Shown: positions 1 through 7,467, counted from the first letter of the stretch. The stretch: DNA of 16,942 nucleotides from Methylomonas sp. (GCF_023228165.1 NZ_JALOBS010000055.1:1-16942); one strand, 5' to 3'. Notes: generated by a model not told the origin, from the letters alone. Made by a program: numbers and translations.

Positions 1-269
1 AACTTGAAATCAGACCACTATCTATCCACTAGACAATACGGGCGCCATGTCGAAAAGTGGGGCAGATCAATCGGGCTTGATCCGGCTGGGTACGGAACAC
101 ACAGCATGCGCAGAACCAAGGCAACGCTGATTTATCCCACCCAGGCAAAAGCAATATTGGCGGTTCCTCCTAATGGGTGCGGACGCGGCTGTCCAGAGTT
201 GATCGGATTCTATACAGCGCGGAACGTTCAGGCCAGGCTCGCCAAGTGAAACCCGACATAATCGAATAA
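1..269 (+). pseudogene. Decayed C-terminal end of a tyrosine recombinase (phage-integrase family), open at the left edge
   Basis: The frame is open from base 1 and reads the conserved end of a small tyrosine recombinase: STRQYGRHVEKW, then GLDPAGYGTHSMRRTKATLIY, with the catalytic H-x-x-R box (THSMRR). After ATLIY the expected continuation (RRTKNLRAVQLLLGHTKLESTVRYLGIEVDDAL in relatives I remember) is lost. The reading frame runs through unrelated residues to a stop at 247-249. Traces of the missing part survive in other frames: GCGGTTC and CCTAATGGG near 160-177 where AVQLLLG should be, and VDRILYSAER in another frame from about 200, ending at the stop at 267-269. The stretch coding for GHTKLEST, with the second catalytic His and the region before the Tyr, appears deleted. 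It is a remnant of a mobile element, probably inactive. The N-terminus lies outside the window. It is not an integron integrase, since its H-x-x-R context differs from IntI. Confidence 0.75.
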
Positions 270-316
270 CATCGGCCATCCTTGCAGTTGCGGGATCTAA
301 TTGATATTTTCCTTCC

Positions 317-1429
317 TCAATATAGGCGTTTGCGGAACAACCAGCCCGCGCATAGCAAACAGCATAAACCGATGATGGCCAGCGGCCAGTATTGATCCAG
401 CAGATCCCTGGTTTCCAAACCTTCCAAAAACACCCCGCGAATGATTACCAAAAAATAGCGCAGCGGGTTGATCAGGGTCAGGTGTTGCACCCATTCCGGC
501 ATGTTGGCGATCGGTGTGGCGTAGCCGGACAAAATCACCGCCGGCACGATCACCAGAAAACCGCCCAGCAAGCCCTGCTGCTGAGTGACCGACAGCGAGG
601 AGATCATCAAGCCGACGCCGATTACCGAGAACACATACAGCACAATACCCAGATATAGCGCGACCAGACTGCCGAGCAAGGGAACCTGGAACCAAAAAAC
701 CGCCATGACTATACTGAACGACGCTTCCAGGATGCCGATAAGCAGACCCGGCACCGCTTTGCCGAGCAGGATTTCCGCCGGCGTCAGAGGCGTCACCAGC
801 AGTTGATCGAAGGTGCCTTGCTCGCGTTCGCGGGCTACCGATAGTGCGGTGACTATCATCGTCACCACCAGCGTTAGCAGGCCGACGATACCGGGGACGA
901 TAAACCAACGGCTCTCCAGGTTGGGATTGAACCAGGACCGCACGACCAATTTGGCCGGCGGTAAGCCCTGATGCCGTTGCCGGGCCCAGTCGAAATTGAA
1001 GTTGCTGATCACCGATTGGGCGTAGCCTAGGGCGATCTGGGCGGTATTGGAATCGCGACCGTCCAGCAGTAGTTGGGCGACCGCGGGCCGCCGACCCGTT
1101 AAAAGGTCTCGGCTGAAATGTTGACCCAGATGCAGCACCAGCAAGACCTGTTTGCTGTCCAGCGCCTCGGCGATTTGAGTATGACGGTCGATACGCAACA
1201 CCTCGTTAAAAGCCGGCGCGCCGGTGAAGCGGGCAATCAATTCACGGGAAGCCTGGCCGCTATCCTGGTTGTAAACCGCTATCGGCACTTGGTTAAGGTC
1301 GTAAGTCGCCGCATAGCCGAATACGAACAATTGTATTATCGGCGGTACTATGAGCACGAAACGGCTCTTTTTATCCTTCAGCAGGTTTAAAAACTCCTTG
1401 ATCAGCAAGGCGTAGATGCGTAACCACAT
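317..1429 (-). CDS. ybhR: ABC-2 type efflux permease, YbhR-like (last gene of the operon)
   Basis: This 370-residue inner-membrane permease is close in length and sequence to E. coli YbhR (368 aa). It has one N-terminal helix (about 23-42), a large extracytoplasmic domain (about 45-172) with the family segment LLLDGRDSNTAQIA, and five more helices (about 175-198, 226-247, 255-278, 286-306, 347-365). The ABC-2 signature SVAREREQGTFDQLLVTPL lies at about 197-216, and SGYATPIANMP at about 301-311. Its start lies only 3 nt after the stop of the upstream permease, so the two are surely co-transcribed and probably pair as the two membrane halves driven by the YbhF ATPase. In E. coli YbhFSR has been linked to tetracycline and Na+/Li+ export; the substrate here is unknown. 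No clear terminator (hairpin plus T-run) was seen in 250-316 downstream of it. Confidence 0.93.
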   Translation of the reverse strand: MWLRIYALLIKEFLNLLKDKKSRFVLIVPPIIQLFVFGYAATYDLNQVPIAVYNQDSGQASRELIARFTGAPAFNEVLRIDRHTQIAEALDSKQVLLVLHLGQHFSRDLLTGRRPAVAQLLLDGRDSNTAQIALGYAQSVISNFNFDWARQRHQGLPPAKLVVRSWFNPNLESRWFIVPGIVGLLTLVVTMIVTALSVAREREQGTFDQLLVTPLTPAEILLGKAVPGLLIGILEASFSIVMAVFWFQVPLLGSLVALYLGIVLYVFSVIGVGLMISSLSVTQQQGLLGGFLVIVPAVILSGYATPIANMPEWVQHLTLINPLRYFLVIIRGVFLEGLETRDLLDQYWPLAIIGLCCLLCAGWLFRKRLY

Positions 1430-1432
1430 GGC

Positions 1433-2557
1433 TTACTCCAGTCGGCGCGGCGCGCGCCACAGGGCCAAGCCCAGAAAAATCAGCGCCATCAGTAGTAGCG
1501 CCAGTGCGTTCGGCACGATGATGGCCCAGATATTGCCGGCCAGAAACACGGTTTGCAGAATCGCCACGAAATATCGGGCCGCCACCAGATAGGTAAATGC
1601 TTGTACGGCGGCCGGCATGCTGTCGATGTTGAACAGAAACCCGGACAGGATGAAGGCCGGCAGGAAGGTGATGATAATGGCGATTTGGCCGGCCACGAAT
1701 TGATTTTTGGCGGCAATTGAAATAAGCAGTCCCATGCCCAGCGCAACCAACATAAACAGCGAACCGCACACCAGCAACACCCATAGAGAACCCAGCAACG
1801 GCACTTTAAACAGCCATACCGCCATGGCGATGGCCAGCAACATGCCGCCCATACCCAGTAGATAATAAGGGATCAATTTGCCTAGCAACACTTCGCGGAC
1901 GCTTACAGGCGTGGCTATCAGCGCTTCCATGGTGCCGCGCTCCCATTCCCGGGCCACCACTAGTGCGGTGAGTAACGCGCCTATCAAGGTCATAATCACC
2001 GCGATCAGACCCGGCACCAGGAAATTGCGACTGCGCAGGGCGCTGTTGTACCAGATGCGCGGCTGTAATTGCACCGCGAGGGCGGGGCGTTGGCCGCGCC
2101 GTTCCGCACGGTCGTTCAGCCAGTTTTGCCAGACGCCTTGAATATAACCGTTTAACAAACGGGCGTTATTGGCATCCACGCCATCCAGAATCACCTGAAT
2201 CGCGGCAGGTTCGCTGCCGGCCAGACGCCGGTCGAAATCGGTCTGTAAATATACGATGGCATCTATATGCTTGTCATGCAATGCCTGGCGGGCGGCGTGC
2301 ATGTCGTTGAAATAATAGCTTTGAAAATAGTCCGAATGGTCGAAGCCGGCGGTAAAGGCGCGGCTTGTCGGCGAGGTATGTTCAACTACCAGCCCGACCG
2401 GCACGTGTTTGGCATCGAGCGATACGCCGTAACCGAACAGCAACAATAAAAATACCGGCATCACGAAGGCTATTGCCAGGCTGCTGGGATCGCGCAGCAC
2501 TTGTAGAAATTCCTTGCGAATCAGTCCTTTTAGGCGTTGGCGGGAGGACTTGGTCAT
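1433..2557 (-). CDS. ybhS: ABC-2 type efflux permease, YbhS-like
   Basis: This 374-residue permease has the length and sequence landmarks of E. coli YbhS (377 aa): KEFLQVLRDPSSLAIAF near the N-terminus, VILDGVDANNARLLNGYIQG in the periplasmic domain, and VVAREWERGTMEALIATPV at about 200-218. SGFLFNIDSMP follows at about 305-315 and FVAILQTVFLAGNIW at about 330-344. Predicted helices lie at about 25-43, 178-201, 228-250, 257-281, 288-309 and 345-367. The start ATG overlaps the stop of the ATPase gene in an ATGA arrangement (2554-2557), typical of translational coupling. It differs from the partner permease at the signature (AREWERGTMEAL rather than AREREQGTFDQL), so the two are diverged paralogues forming a heterodimer, not a recent duplication. 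Confidence 0.94.
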   Translation of the reverse strand: MTKSSRQRLKGLIRKEFLQVLRDPSSLAIAFVMPVFLLLLFGYGVSLDAKHVPVGLVVEHTSPTSRAFTAGFDHSDYFQSYYFNDMHAARQALHDKHIDAIVYLQTDFDRRLAGSEPAAIQVILDGVDANNARLLNGYIQGVWQNWLNDRAERRGQRPALAVQLQPRIWYNSALRSRNFLVPGLIAVIMTLIGALLTALVVAREWERGTMEALIATPVSVREVLLGKLIPYYLLGMGGMLLAIAMAVWLFKVPLLGSLWVLLVCGSLFMLVALGMGLLISIAAKNQFVAGQIAIIITFLPAFILSGFLFNIDSMPAAVQAFTYLVAARYFVAILQTVFLAGNIWAIIVPNALALLLMALIFLGLALWRAPRRLE

Positions 2558-4353
2558 GTTGCCGCCTCGCTGGTTTCCACCAGCCGGATAAAGGCCTCTT
2601 CCATGTTGTCGGCGGGTGCTCGCGCCGGTTGACTACCCAGGCGTTTTATTTCCGCCGGGGTGCCCGCGGCCAGAATGTCGCCTTCGCGCATGATCAGCAG
2701 TCGGTCGCAATATTCGGCTTCTTCCATGAAATGGGTAGTCACCAGGATAGTCACGCCTTGCCCGGCCAGCTGGTTAATACGGGTCCAGAATTCCCGTCGC
2801 GCCAGCGGATCTATACCGGAAGTGGGTTCGTCCAGAAACAGGATGGCCGGTTCGTGCATCAACGCGCAGGCCAATGCCAGCCGCTGCTTGTAACCCAAGG
2901 CCAGGTCGGTGCTATTGGTATCGGCAAACTCTTGCAGGTCGAACTGCTGCAAAGCCCAGCTTATGCGCTGCTGGCGCTGTCGATTGCGCAAGCCGTAGGC
3001 ATGGCTGAAGAATTCCAGGTTTTGCCGTACGGATAGCTGGCCGTACAGTGAAAATTTTTGCGACATATAACCCAGGCGAGAACGAGCCTTGGCGGCGGCG
3101 CGACGTAAATCCACTCCGGCTACGCTTAACTTGCCGTTACTGACCGGCAACAGGCCGCAGAGCATGCGAAAAGTGGTGGTTTTGCCGGCCCCATTGGCGC
3201 CCAGCAGGCCGAAAATTTCGCCCTGACTAACCTGAAACGACAGCTTTTTTACCGCCTGAAAGTCGCCGAACCAACGATCCACGGCGTCGACTTCGATGAT
3301 GGGCGGCTGATGGGTGGTGCTTAGCGCTGCTTTGCTTTCGGTTTCAATCACGCAAATCGGCGCCGGCATTTTTTCGAGTGGACGTTGCTCCAGCAATAGC
3401 ATGATAAAAGCATCCTCCAGGCGCGGGCTGGCCGATTCGCTTTGCAGCCGGTCGGCCTCACTAAAACAGGCCTGCCAGTCCGGTTTTGCATCGGGACGCA
3501 ATATCACTCGCACCGCTTCGCCTTGCACGACGGCATCGATGGTGCCGGGTAGCCCGTCGGCACGTTGTTGTATGATTCGATTGGACAGTACAGGACTGGA
3601 TAACTTAAAGCCGCGCCCCGCGGTTAGGCTATGAAATTCCGCTGGGCTGCCTTGCCGAAGAATACTTCCTTGGTTCAGTAAAATTACCCGGTCGCAGCGC
3701 TCCGCTTCGTCCATGTAGGCGGTGCTGAGCAGAACGGTGGCGGCGAAATCACGTGCCAAGGTCTCGATGATGCGCCATAACTCGCGGCGGGATACCGGGT
3801 CGACGCCGACGGACGGCTCGTCCAGCAATAACAGGCGCGGCCGATTTATCAGGGTGCAGGCCAAACCCAGCTTCTGCTTCATGCCGCCGGATAGCCGGCC
3901 GGCCAGACGCTCGTTGAATTTGGCCAGCCCGGTCATGCGCATCAGGTCGTCAAACCGTTGCTGACGTTCGCCACGATCCATGCCGTGCAAATCCGCATAC
4001 AGATTCAGGTTTTCCAATATGCTGAGATCTTCGTATAAGCCGAAACGCTGCGGCATGTAACCGGTCAAGCGGTGCAGACTATCGCCGGCATTGGCGGTAT
4101 TGAGGCCGAAACTTTCGATGCTGCCATCGTCGGGTAGCAGCAAGCCGGCGGCCAGTCGTAACAACGTGGTTTTGCCCGCGCCATCCGGACCAATCAGCGC
4201 GGTGACGCCGCCGCTCAGATCTAATGAAACATTCCGCAGCGCGCTAATCCGGCGTTGACCGGCCAGGAAGGATTTGCCGACGCTCCGAAACGTCAGCGCC
4301 GATGACGTTTCGGAAGCGGTCTCTACTGGGTTCACGGTGCCTCTGATTGGCAA
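2554..4353 (-). CDS. ybhF: Tandem two-domain ABC ATPase of a drug/ion exporter, YbhF-like
   Basis: A single 599-residue chain carries two nucleotide-binding domains. NBD1 (about 20-240) has Walker A GPDGAGKT (55-62), signature LSGGMKQ (154-160) and Walker B LLLLDEP (174-180). The H-loop position, however, reads STAYMDEAE, with Ala212 where His is expected. NBD2 (about 352-570) has Walker A GANGAGKT (385-392), Walker B ILFLDEP (504-510) and an intact H-loop His541 (TTHFMEEAE). Its signature is degenerate: LALGYKQ (484-490) instead of LSGGQ. Both oddities match my memory of E. coli YbhF and predict one canonical and one degenerate ATP site. The linker (about 245-350) is family-typical. The 3' end overlaps ybhS by 4 nt. 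The 5' end overlaps the adaptor gene by 22 nt, so the stated ATG is plausible, though a slightly later start is not excluded. Confidence 0.95.
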   Translation of the reverse strand: MPIRGTVNPVETASETSSALTFRSVGKSFLAGQRRISALRNVSLDLSGGVTALIGPDGAGKTTLLRLAAGLLLPDDGSIESFGLNTANAGDSLHRLTGYMPQRFGLYEDLSILENLNLYADLHGMDRGERQQRFDDLMRMTGLAKFNERLAGRLSGGMKQKLGLACTLINRPRLLLLDEPSVGVDPVSRRELWRIIETLARDFAATVLLSTAYMDEAERCDRVILLNQGSILRQGSPAEFHSLTAGRGFKLSSPVLSNRIIQQRADGLPGTIDAVVQGEAVRVILRPDAKPDWQACFSEADRLQSESASPRLEDAFIMLLLEQRPLEKMPAPICVIETESKAALSTTHQPPIIEVDAVDRWFGDFQAVKKLSFQVSQGEIFGLLGANGAGKTTTFRMLCGLLPVSNGKLSVAGVDLRRAAAKARSRLGYMSQKFSLYGQLSVRQNLEFFSHAYGLRNRQRQQRISWALQQFDLQEFADTNSTDLALGYKQRLALACALMHEPAILFLDEPTSGIDPLARREFWTRINQLAGQGVTILVTTHFMEEAEYCDRLLIMREGDILAAGTPAEIKRLGSQPARAPADNMEEAFIRLVETSEAAT

Positions 4354-5360
4354 TCCGGGATGGATGAAGGCGCTTGCGTGGTATCGACGCTCACGGTTAC
4401 CGGCATACCCAGCCGCAGCTGGTCTTGCGGGTTACAGACATACACCCGCAGCTGGTAGACCAGACTGGTTCTGAGTTCGGTGGTTTCCACCGATTTGGGG
4501 GTGAATTCGGCAGTTGGCGAAATGTAACCGATCCAGCCTTTATACTGTTTAGTCGGAAAGCTATCGCTGCTAACCAAGGCCGGCATGCCATGGCGCAATT
4601 TGCCTAAATCGCGTTCCTCGACATAGGTTCTGGCCCAGAGCGGATCGTGCAAGGCCAGGGTCAAAACCGGTGTTTGCGCATTGGCCATGTCGCCGGGTTC
4701 CAAGATACGGTTTTGTATCACGGCATCCCGTGGCGCCAGCAGATGCGCGTCCCGCCAGGATTTTCGGGCCAGTTCAAGACTGGCCTGATCGGCTTTCAGT
4801 TGCGCTTGCGCGGCTTTTATATCTTCCGCACGCGGGCCGATTTTGGCCAGCGCATACTGTTCTTTTAAGGCTTGCAGATTTTCCTTGGCACTATCGTATG
4901 CGGCCTTGGCTTTGTCGACGGATTGCGAGGAAGCAAGTTTCCTGATCGCCAGTGTTTTCAGACGCTGCAACTCCTTTTCCGCCAGCGTCACGGAGGCTTC
5001 GGCAGCTTTGACATCGTTACGGGCGATACCGATTTCCTGCGGTCTTGAACCGTGCAACAACTTTTCCAGCTGATGCTGCTGCGCTTCGAGGCGGGCGGCA
5101 GCCAAGTCGACCTGGTACTGGTAGCCGTTTAGAATTTGACTGGCCAGTACTTGTCCGGCCTTGACCTGTTCGCCTTCTTGCACCAGAATTTGCTCTATGC
5201 GTTCCGGTTCACGAAAACTCAGCTCGACCTGGCGAATATCGATATTGCCGTAAAGGGTTAATTGGGTAGTGGGTGGATCATCGCGGCGGAGGTAAAAGCC
5301 GGCTATTAAACAGCCTGCTACGACCAGTAATACTATGGTCGCTTTGTGGTGTTTAGTCAT
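4332..5360 (-). CDS. ybhG: Membrane-fusion (HlyD/YbhG-type) adaptor of the YbhFSR exporter
   Basis: This 342-residue periplasmic adaptor (E. coli YbhG is 332 aa) is the first gene of the operon. An N-terminal hydrophobic segment (about 7-24) is followed by LTLYGNIDIRQVELSFREPERI and a first lipoyl half ending KAGQVLA (about 67-73). A long Ala/Gln/Lys/Glu-rich coiled-coil hairpin follows (about 85-200), then the second lipoyl half (LLAPRDAVIQNRILEPGD, about 207-224). The beta-barrel part contains IGYISPTAEFTPKSVET, close to the E. coli sequence, and the C-terminal GMPVTVSVD is family-typical. I chose the ATG at 5360: AAAAGGA lies 9 nt upstream, whereas a GTG two codons earlier (5366) is only 3 nt from it. 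The N-terminus contains VAGC (residues 14-17), which fits a lipobox, so lipid anchoring is possible instead of a plain transmembrane anchor. It presumably links YbhFSR to an outer-membrane channel encoded elsewhere. Confidence 0.93.
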   Translation of the reverse strand: MTKHHKATIVLLVVAGCLIAGFYLRRDDPPTTQLTLYGNIDIRQVELSFREPERIEQILVQEGEQVKAGQVLASQILNGYQYQVDLAAARLEAQQHQLEKLLHGSRPQEIGIARNDVKAAEASVTLAEKELQRLKTLAIRKLASSQSVDKAKAAYDSAKENLQALKEQYALAKIGPRAEDIKAAQAQLKADQASLELARKSWRDAHLLAPRDAVIQNRILEPGDMANAQTPVLTLALHDPLWARTYVEERDLGKLRHGMPALVSSDSFPTKQYKGWIGYISPTAEFTPKSVETTELRTSLVYQLRVYVCNPQDQLRLGMPVTVSVDTTQAPSSIPDCQSEAP

Positions 5361-5484
5361 GAGCACATTTCCTTTTGAACGAATCAGAATAGTAGTCGGT
5401 TATCCTGGTGTGTGCGGCAAATGTACTCGATAACGGCTGCCGCTTGTAGTTTTTTTATGCGTGGAGCCTGATTATCTAGGTAAT

Positions 5485-5584
5485 GGCAGCTTAACGGCTG
5501 CCTTGATTTATGAGTGTTTTACCGGCCCGGCTCCGAGCCACCGGTTTCGGATCGGAGCCGGCCTCTGGCGCGGCTTCCGATCCG
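5485..5584 (-). promoter_or_regulatory. Structured leader with two mutually exclusive hairpins ahead of ybhG
   Basis: Hairpin A (transcript sense, minus strand) pairs CGGATCGGAAGCCG (5584-5571) with CGGCTCCGATCCG (5560-5548), a 13-bp stem with one bulged base. Hairpin B pairs CCGGCTCCG (5561-5553) with CGGAGCCGG (5535-5527), a perfect 9-bp stem. The segment around 5553-5560 is used by both, so only one can form at a time. Further down is a 6-bp hairpin GGCAGC/GCTGCC (5502-5485), and GGCAGCCGTT recurs at 5441-5432. No hairpin is followed by a clean T-run in the transcript sense, so a classical terminator is not shown. The layout resembles an attenuator or other cis-RNA switch, but a chance GC-rich palindromic repeat is also possible. 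Apart from this and the promoter I see nothing else in 5381-5733. Confidence 0.35.
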
Positions 5585-5586
5585 GA

Positions 5587-5615
5587 TTTATAGTTATTAT
5601 TTTCGTAATTGTTCA
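5587..5615 (-). promoter_or_regulatory. Candidate sigma70 promoter of the ybhGFSR-like operon
   Basis: On the minus strand, TGAACA (5615-5610) and TATAAA (5592-5587) are separated by exactly 17 nt of AT-rich spacer. The -10 hexamer matches 5 of 6 consensus bases and the -35 matches 4 of 6. Initiation would fall near 5580, leaving a leader of about 220 nt before the adaptor start. No binding site for a TetR-type regulator such as CecR could be defined, and no regulator gene is adjacent. Inference from hexamers only. Confidence 0.4.
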
Positions 5616-5733
5616 GCGCGGCATTTCGCCCCTTTTCCCCCTGAATGCTTGCAGGGGCGCGTACGGTAAATCAGGGTCCGTTGCCGTGAGGGCCTGTCGT
5701 GCCGTGGGCTGAAGAGTAACTTTTTATCTTGAA

Positions 5734-6312
5734 TTAACTGGCGCGACCCGCTGCGGTTGCCTCTGGTATTTCGATTAAGCTGCCGGTTTTAACATCATAA
5801 ACATAACCGTACACCGGGATATTGGCCGGTACTAACGGATGGGTCTTGATACGTGTTACGTCTTCCAACACGCTTTCGGCCTGGTTTTTGATGGTTAGCC
5901 AATTGATGTATTTTGCTTCTTTAGAGCCGGGGCCTTCACAGCAATCGTGCCAGCCGGAGGCATCGACACTAGCGGATTTCAGGCTGCTGGCACACAAATC
6001 CGTCATGATTTCGTTGGTAAACGTTTCCATGCCGCAATCGGTATGGTGAATCACGAACCACTCTTTTGTGCCGAGTAATTTATAGGAAATTACCAGCGAG
6101 CGAATGGCGTCGTCGCTGGCGCGGCCGCCGGCATTGCGGACCACATGGGCGTCGCCTTCCGATAACCCTGCGTATTTGGCTGGGTCCAGACGGGCATCCA
6201 TGCAGGTGAGGATAGCGAATTGGCGCGCTGGCGGCATGGCCAGATCGGCTTTATCGAAACCGGCAACATAATCGCGGTTGGCCAGAAGTACTTCATTTAG
6301 AATTTTGCTCAT
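5734..6312 (-). CDS. Beta-class carbonic anhydrase
   Basis: This 192-residue zinc enzyme interconverts CO2 and bicarbonate in the cytoplasm. The beta-class zinc ligands are all present: Cys37 in LTCMDAR, His90 and Cys93 in HHTDCGM. The catalytic Asp39-Arg41 dyad sits in the same first motif. AHVVRNAGG (55-63) and DDAIRSLVISYKLLGTKEW (67-85) are also family-typical. The overall pattern (MPPARQFAILTCMDARLD, HHTDCGMETF, C-terminal YGYVYDVKTGSLIEI) resembles the short mycobacterial Rv1284 type more than E. coli Can. An extra segment (about 104-132) holds three cysteines, including WHDCC. Translation starts at the ATG preceded by GAGG about 5 nt upstream. It is transcribed separately from the downstream exporter operon: more than 350 nt lie between them. 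In an autotroph or methanotroph it would supply bicarbonate to carboxylases, but nothing here shows the pathway. Confidence 0.93.
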   Translation of the reverse strand: MSKILNEVLLANRDYVAGFDKADLAMPPARQFAILTCMDARLDPAKYAGLSEGDAHVVRNAGGRASDDAIRSLVISYKLLGTKEWFVIHHTDCGMETFTNEIMTDLCASSLKSASVDASGWHDCCEGPGSKEAKYINWLTIKNQAESVLEDVTRIKTHPLVPANIPVYGYVYDVKTGSLIEIPEATAAGRAS

Positions 6313-6388
6313 AAGAACCTCGGTGTGTGAAAAAACGTCTGACCCGACGTATCGTAGTCAGACGGTGTAACGACTATCTCCGCCGCAG

Positions 6389-6460
6389 ATTGTATACAGG
6401 CGGTGTAGCGGTTTAAAGACTTTGTTTAGTTTATAAAATGTAAACTATTAGTTTAAAGTC
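6389..6460 (-). promoter_or_regulatory. Candidate carbonic-anhydrase promoter with overlapping repeats (possible operator)
   Basis: On the minus strand TTTAAA (6417-6412) and TACAAT (6394-6389) are separated by 17 nt, a plausible -35/-10 pair. The -35 lies inside GTTTAAAGAC (6411-6420, plus strand). This is repeated with one mismatch as GTTTAAAGTC at 6451-6460, exactly 40 bp away. Between the copies lies a dyad, TAGTTTA (6427-6433) with TAAACTA (6441-6447). The outer ends GACTTT/AAAGTC (6418-6423, 6455-6460) also form a dyad around the same centre. Such spaced symmetric repeats over a promoter fit binding of a dimeric regulator, but which one is unknown. Confidence 0.35.
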
Positions 6461-6554
6461 GATTGCAGCGTCTATCCTGTATGAAAAAACGCTAATGTAT
6501 TTATACGCCTTTCAATGATGACGGGAAAGTATCGGCTTTCCGAATCAGCATTAG

Positions 6555-6601
6555 CCTGATTCCGGCGTAACGGAAAAACTTTAATCGCCGGAATAATCAG
6601 G
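6555..6601. repeat. Inverted repeat between the carbonic anhydrase and the O-methyltransferase
   Basis: CCTGATTCCGGCG (6555-6567) is the reverse complement of CGCCGGAATAATCAGG (6586-6601) apart from a three-base bulge, with an 18-nt loop. AATCAG/CTGATT (6543-6548, 6556-6561) makes a second, overlapping dyad. It lies 71 nt before the O-methyltransferase ATG and could be an operator, a leader hairpin or a dispersed repeat. No T-run follows. The remainder of 6313-6671 shows only the repeats described at 6389-6460. Confidence 0.45.
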
Positions 6602-6671
6602 TTAGTATCTAGAGTGAATATTTCAAGGTTTGCATGCAGCTTATTCGCCTCAACTACTCATACCTTTCGCC

Positions 6672-7334
6672 ATGTCCACTAAAAGTACTCCGGTTACCGG
6701 CCGTCTTTACGACTACATTTTAGCCAATTCGTTGCGCGAACCGGCTGTTTTGCGGCAACTCCGCCAGGAGACGGCCGGAGATTCGCTGGCCAATATGCAG
6801 ATTGCGCCGGAGCAAGGCCAGTTCATGGCTTGGTTGGTTGAATTGATCGGGGCGAGAAACATATTGGAAATCGGCGTATTCACCGGTTACAGCTCCACCA
6901 GCCTGGCGCTGGCCCTGCCGGCGAACGGCATACTTACCGCCTGCGACATTAGTAAAAAACATACCGACATAGCTCGCCGCTATTGGGAGCTGGCCGGCGT
7001 TGCGCATAAAGTCGAGCTATGTTTGGGGCCGGCTTTAGACACGCTGGACAATCTGCTCGCCGAAGGCCTGGCCGGTGCCTACGATGTAGCCTTTATCGAT
7101 GCCGACAAAGCCAATTACGACGGTTATTACGAGCGGGCACTGCGGCTGTTACGCCGAGGCGGTTTGATCATGATCGACAATGTGCTGTGGAGCGGCCAAG
7201 TGGCCGACCCGGCGTGCGACGATGAGGACACAAGGGCAATCCGAGCCTTGAATGCAAAAATACATGCCGATTCAAGGGTCAGTATCAGTTTATTGCCAGT
7301 GGCCGACGGTATAACGCTGGCATTAAAACGCTAG
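6672..7334 (+). CDS. SAM-dependent O-methyltransferase, caffeoyl-CoA OMT (Methyltransf_3) family
   Basis: This 220-residue class I methyltransferase transfers a methyl group from S-adenosylmethionine to a hydroxyl group, probably of a catechol-like small molecule. Family landmarks in order are RLYDYILANSLREP (11-24), MQIAPEQGQFM (42-52) and the SAM-binding motif EIGVFTGYSS (66-75). ACDISKKHTDIARRYWELAG follows (90-109), then the metal-binding FIDADK (141-146, Asp143), MIDNVLWSG (167-175, Asp169-Asn170), and the C-terminal SLLPVADGITLALKR. I chose the ATG at 6672 because relatives start at the equivalent of MSTKST; a TTG 14 codons upstream (6630) would add residues unlike the family. No good Shine-Dalgarno precedes the ATG. 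The substrate cannot be read from sequence. It is divergent from the carbonic anhydrase and monocistronic as far as seen. Confidence 0.9.
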   Translation: MSTKSTPVTGRLYDYILANSLREPAVLRQLRQETAGDSLANMQIAPEQGQFMAWLVELIGARNILEIGVFTGYSSTSLALALPANGILTACDISKKHTDIARRYWELAGVAHKVELCLGPALDTLDNLLAEGLAGAYDVAFIDADKANYDGYYERALRLLRRGGLIMIDNVLWSGQVADPACDDEDTRAIRALNAKIHADSRVSISLLPVADGITLALKR

Positions 7335-7350
7335 GAAGTTACGCTTATGG

Positions 7351-7440
7351 TTCCCATGCTTCGCGTGGAAACTCCATAGGGGACGCTCCAGCGTCCCGAA
7401 CTGCAGAGCGGTTCAGGTTGCATTCCCACGCGAAGCGTAG
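7351..7440. repeat. Palindromic dispersed-repeat element (REP-like, nested dyads)
   Basis: The outer arms GCTTCGCGTGG (7358-7368) and CCACGCGAAGC (7426-7436) are perfect 11-bp inverted repeats, extending with mismatches to TTCCCA-type ends. At the centre is a second perfect dyad, GGGACGCT (7380-7387) with AGCGTCCC (7390-7397), loop CC. The motif TTCCCATGCT...CGTGG recurs at 14449-14468 after the macroglobulin gene, which argues for a dispersed family. In practice it may also end transcription of the methyltransferase and of the small membrane gene, which converge here. No transposase is present. Confidence 0.6.
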
Positions 7441-7467
7441 CAAAAATGCGGCAATATGCGTTTGGTT

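Noticed and set aside
1..249. The recombinase fragment as the integron integrase (IntI) of the array
   Set aside because: Its THSMRRTKATLIY context belongs to another tyrosine-recombinase group; it lacks IntI features, and it is some 14 kb from the attC sites on the wrong side for their orientation.
5461..5712. 83-codon plus-strand frame between the adaptor and carbonic anhydrase
   Set aside because: Composition is that of the GC palindromes, with no ribosome site or family signal; the region is better explained as the operon leader and promoter.
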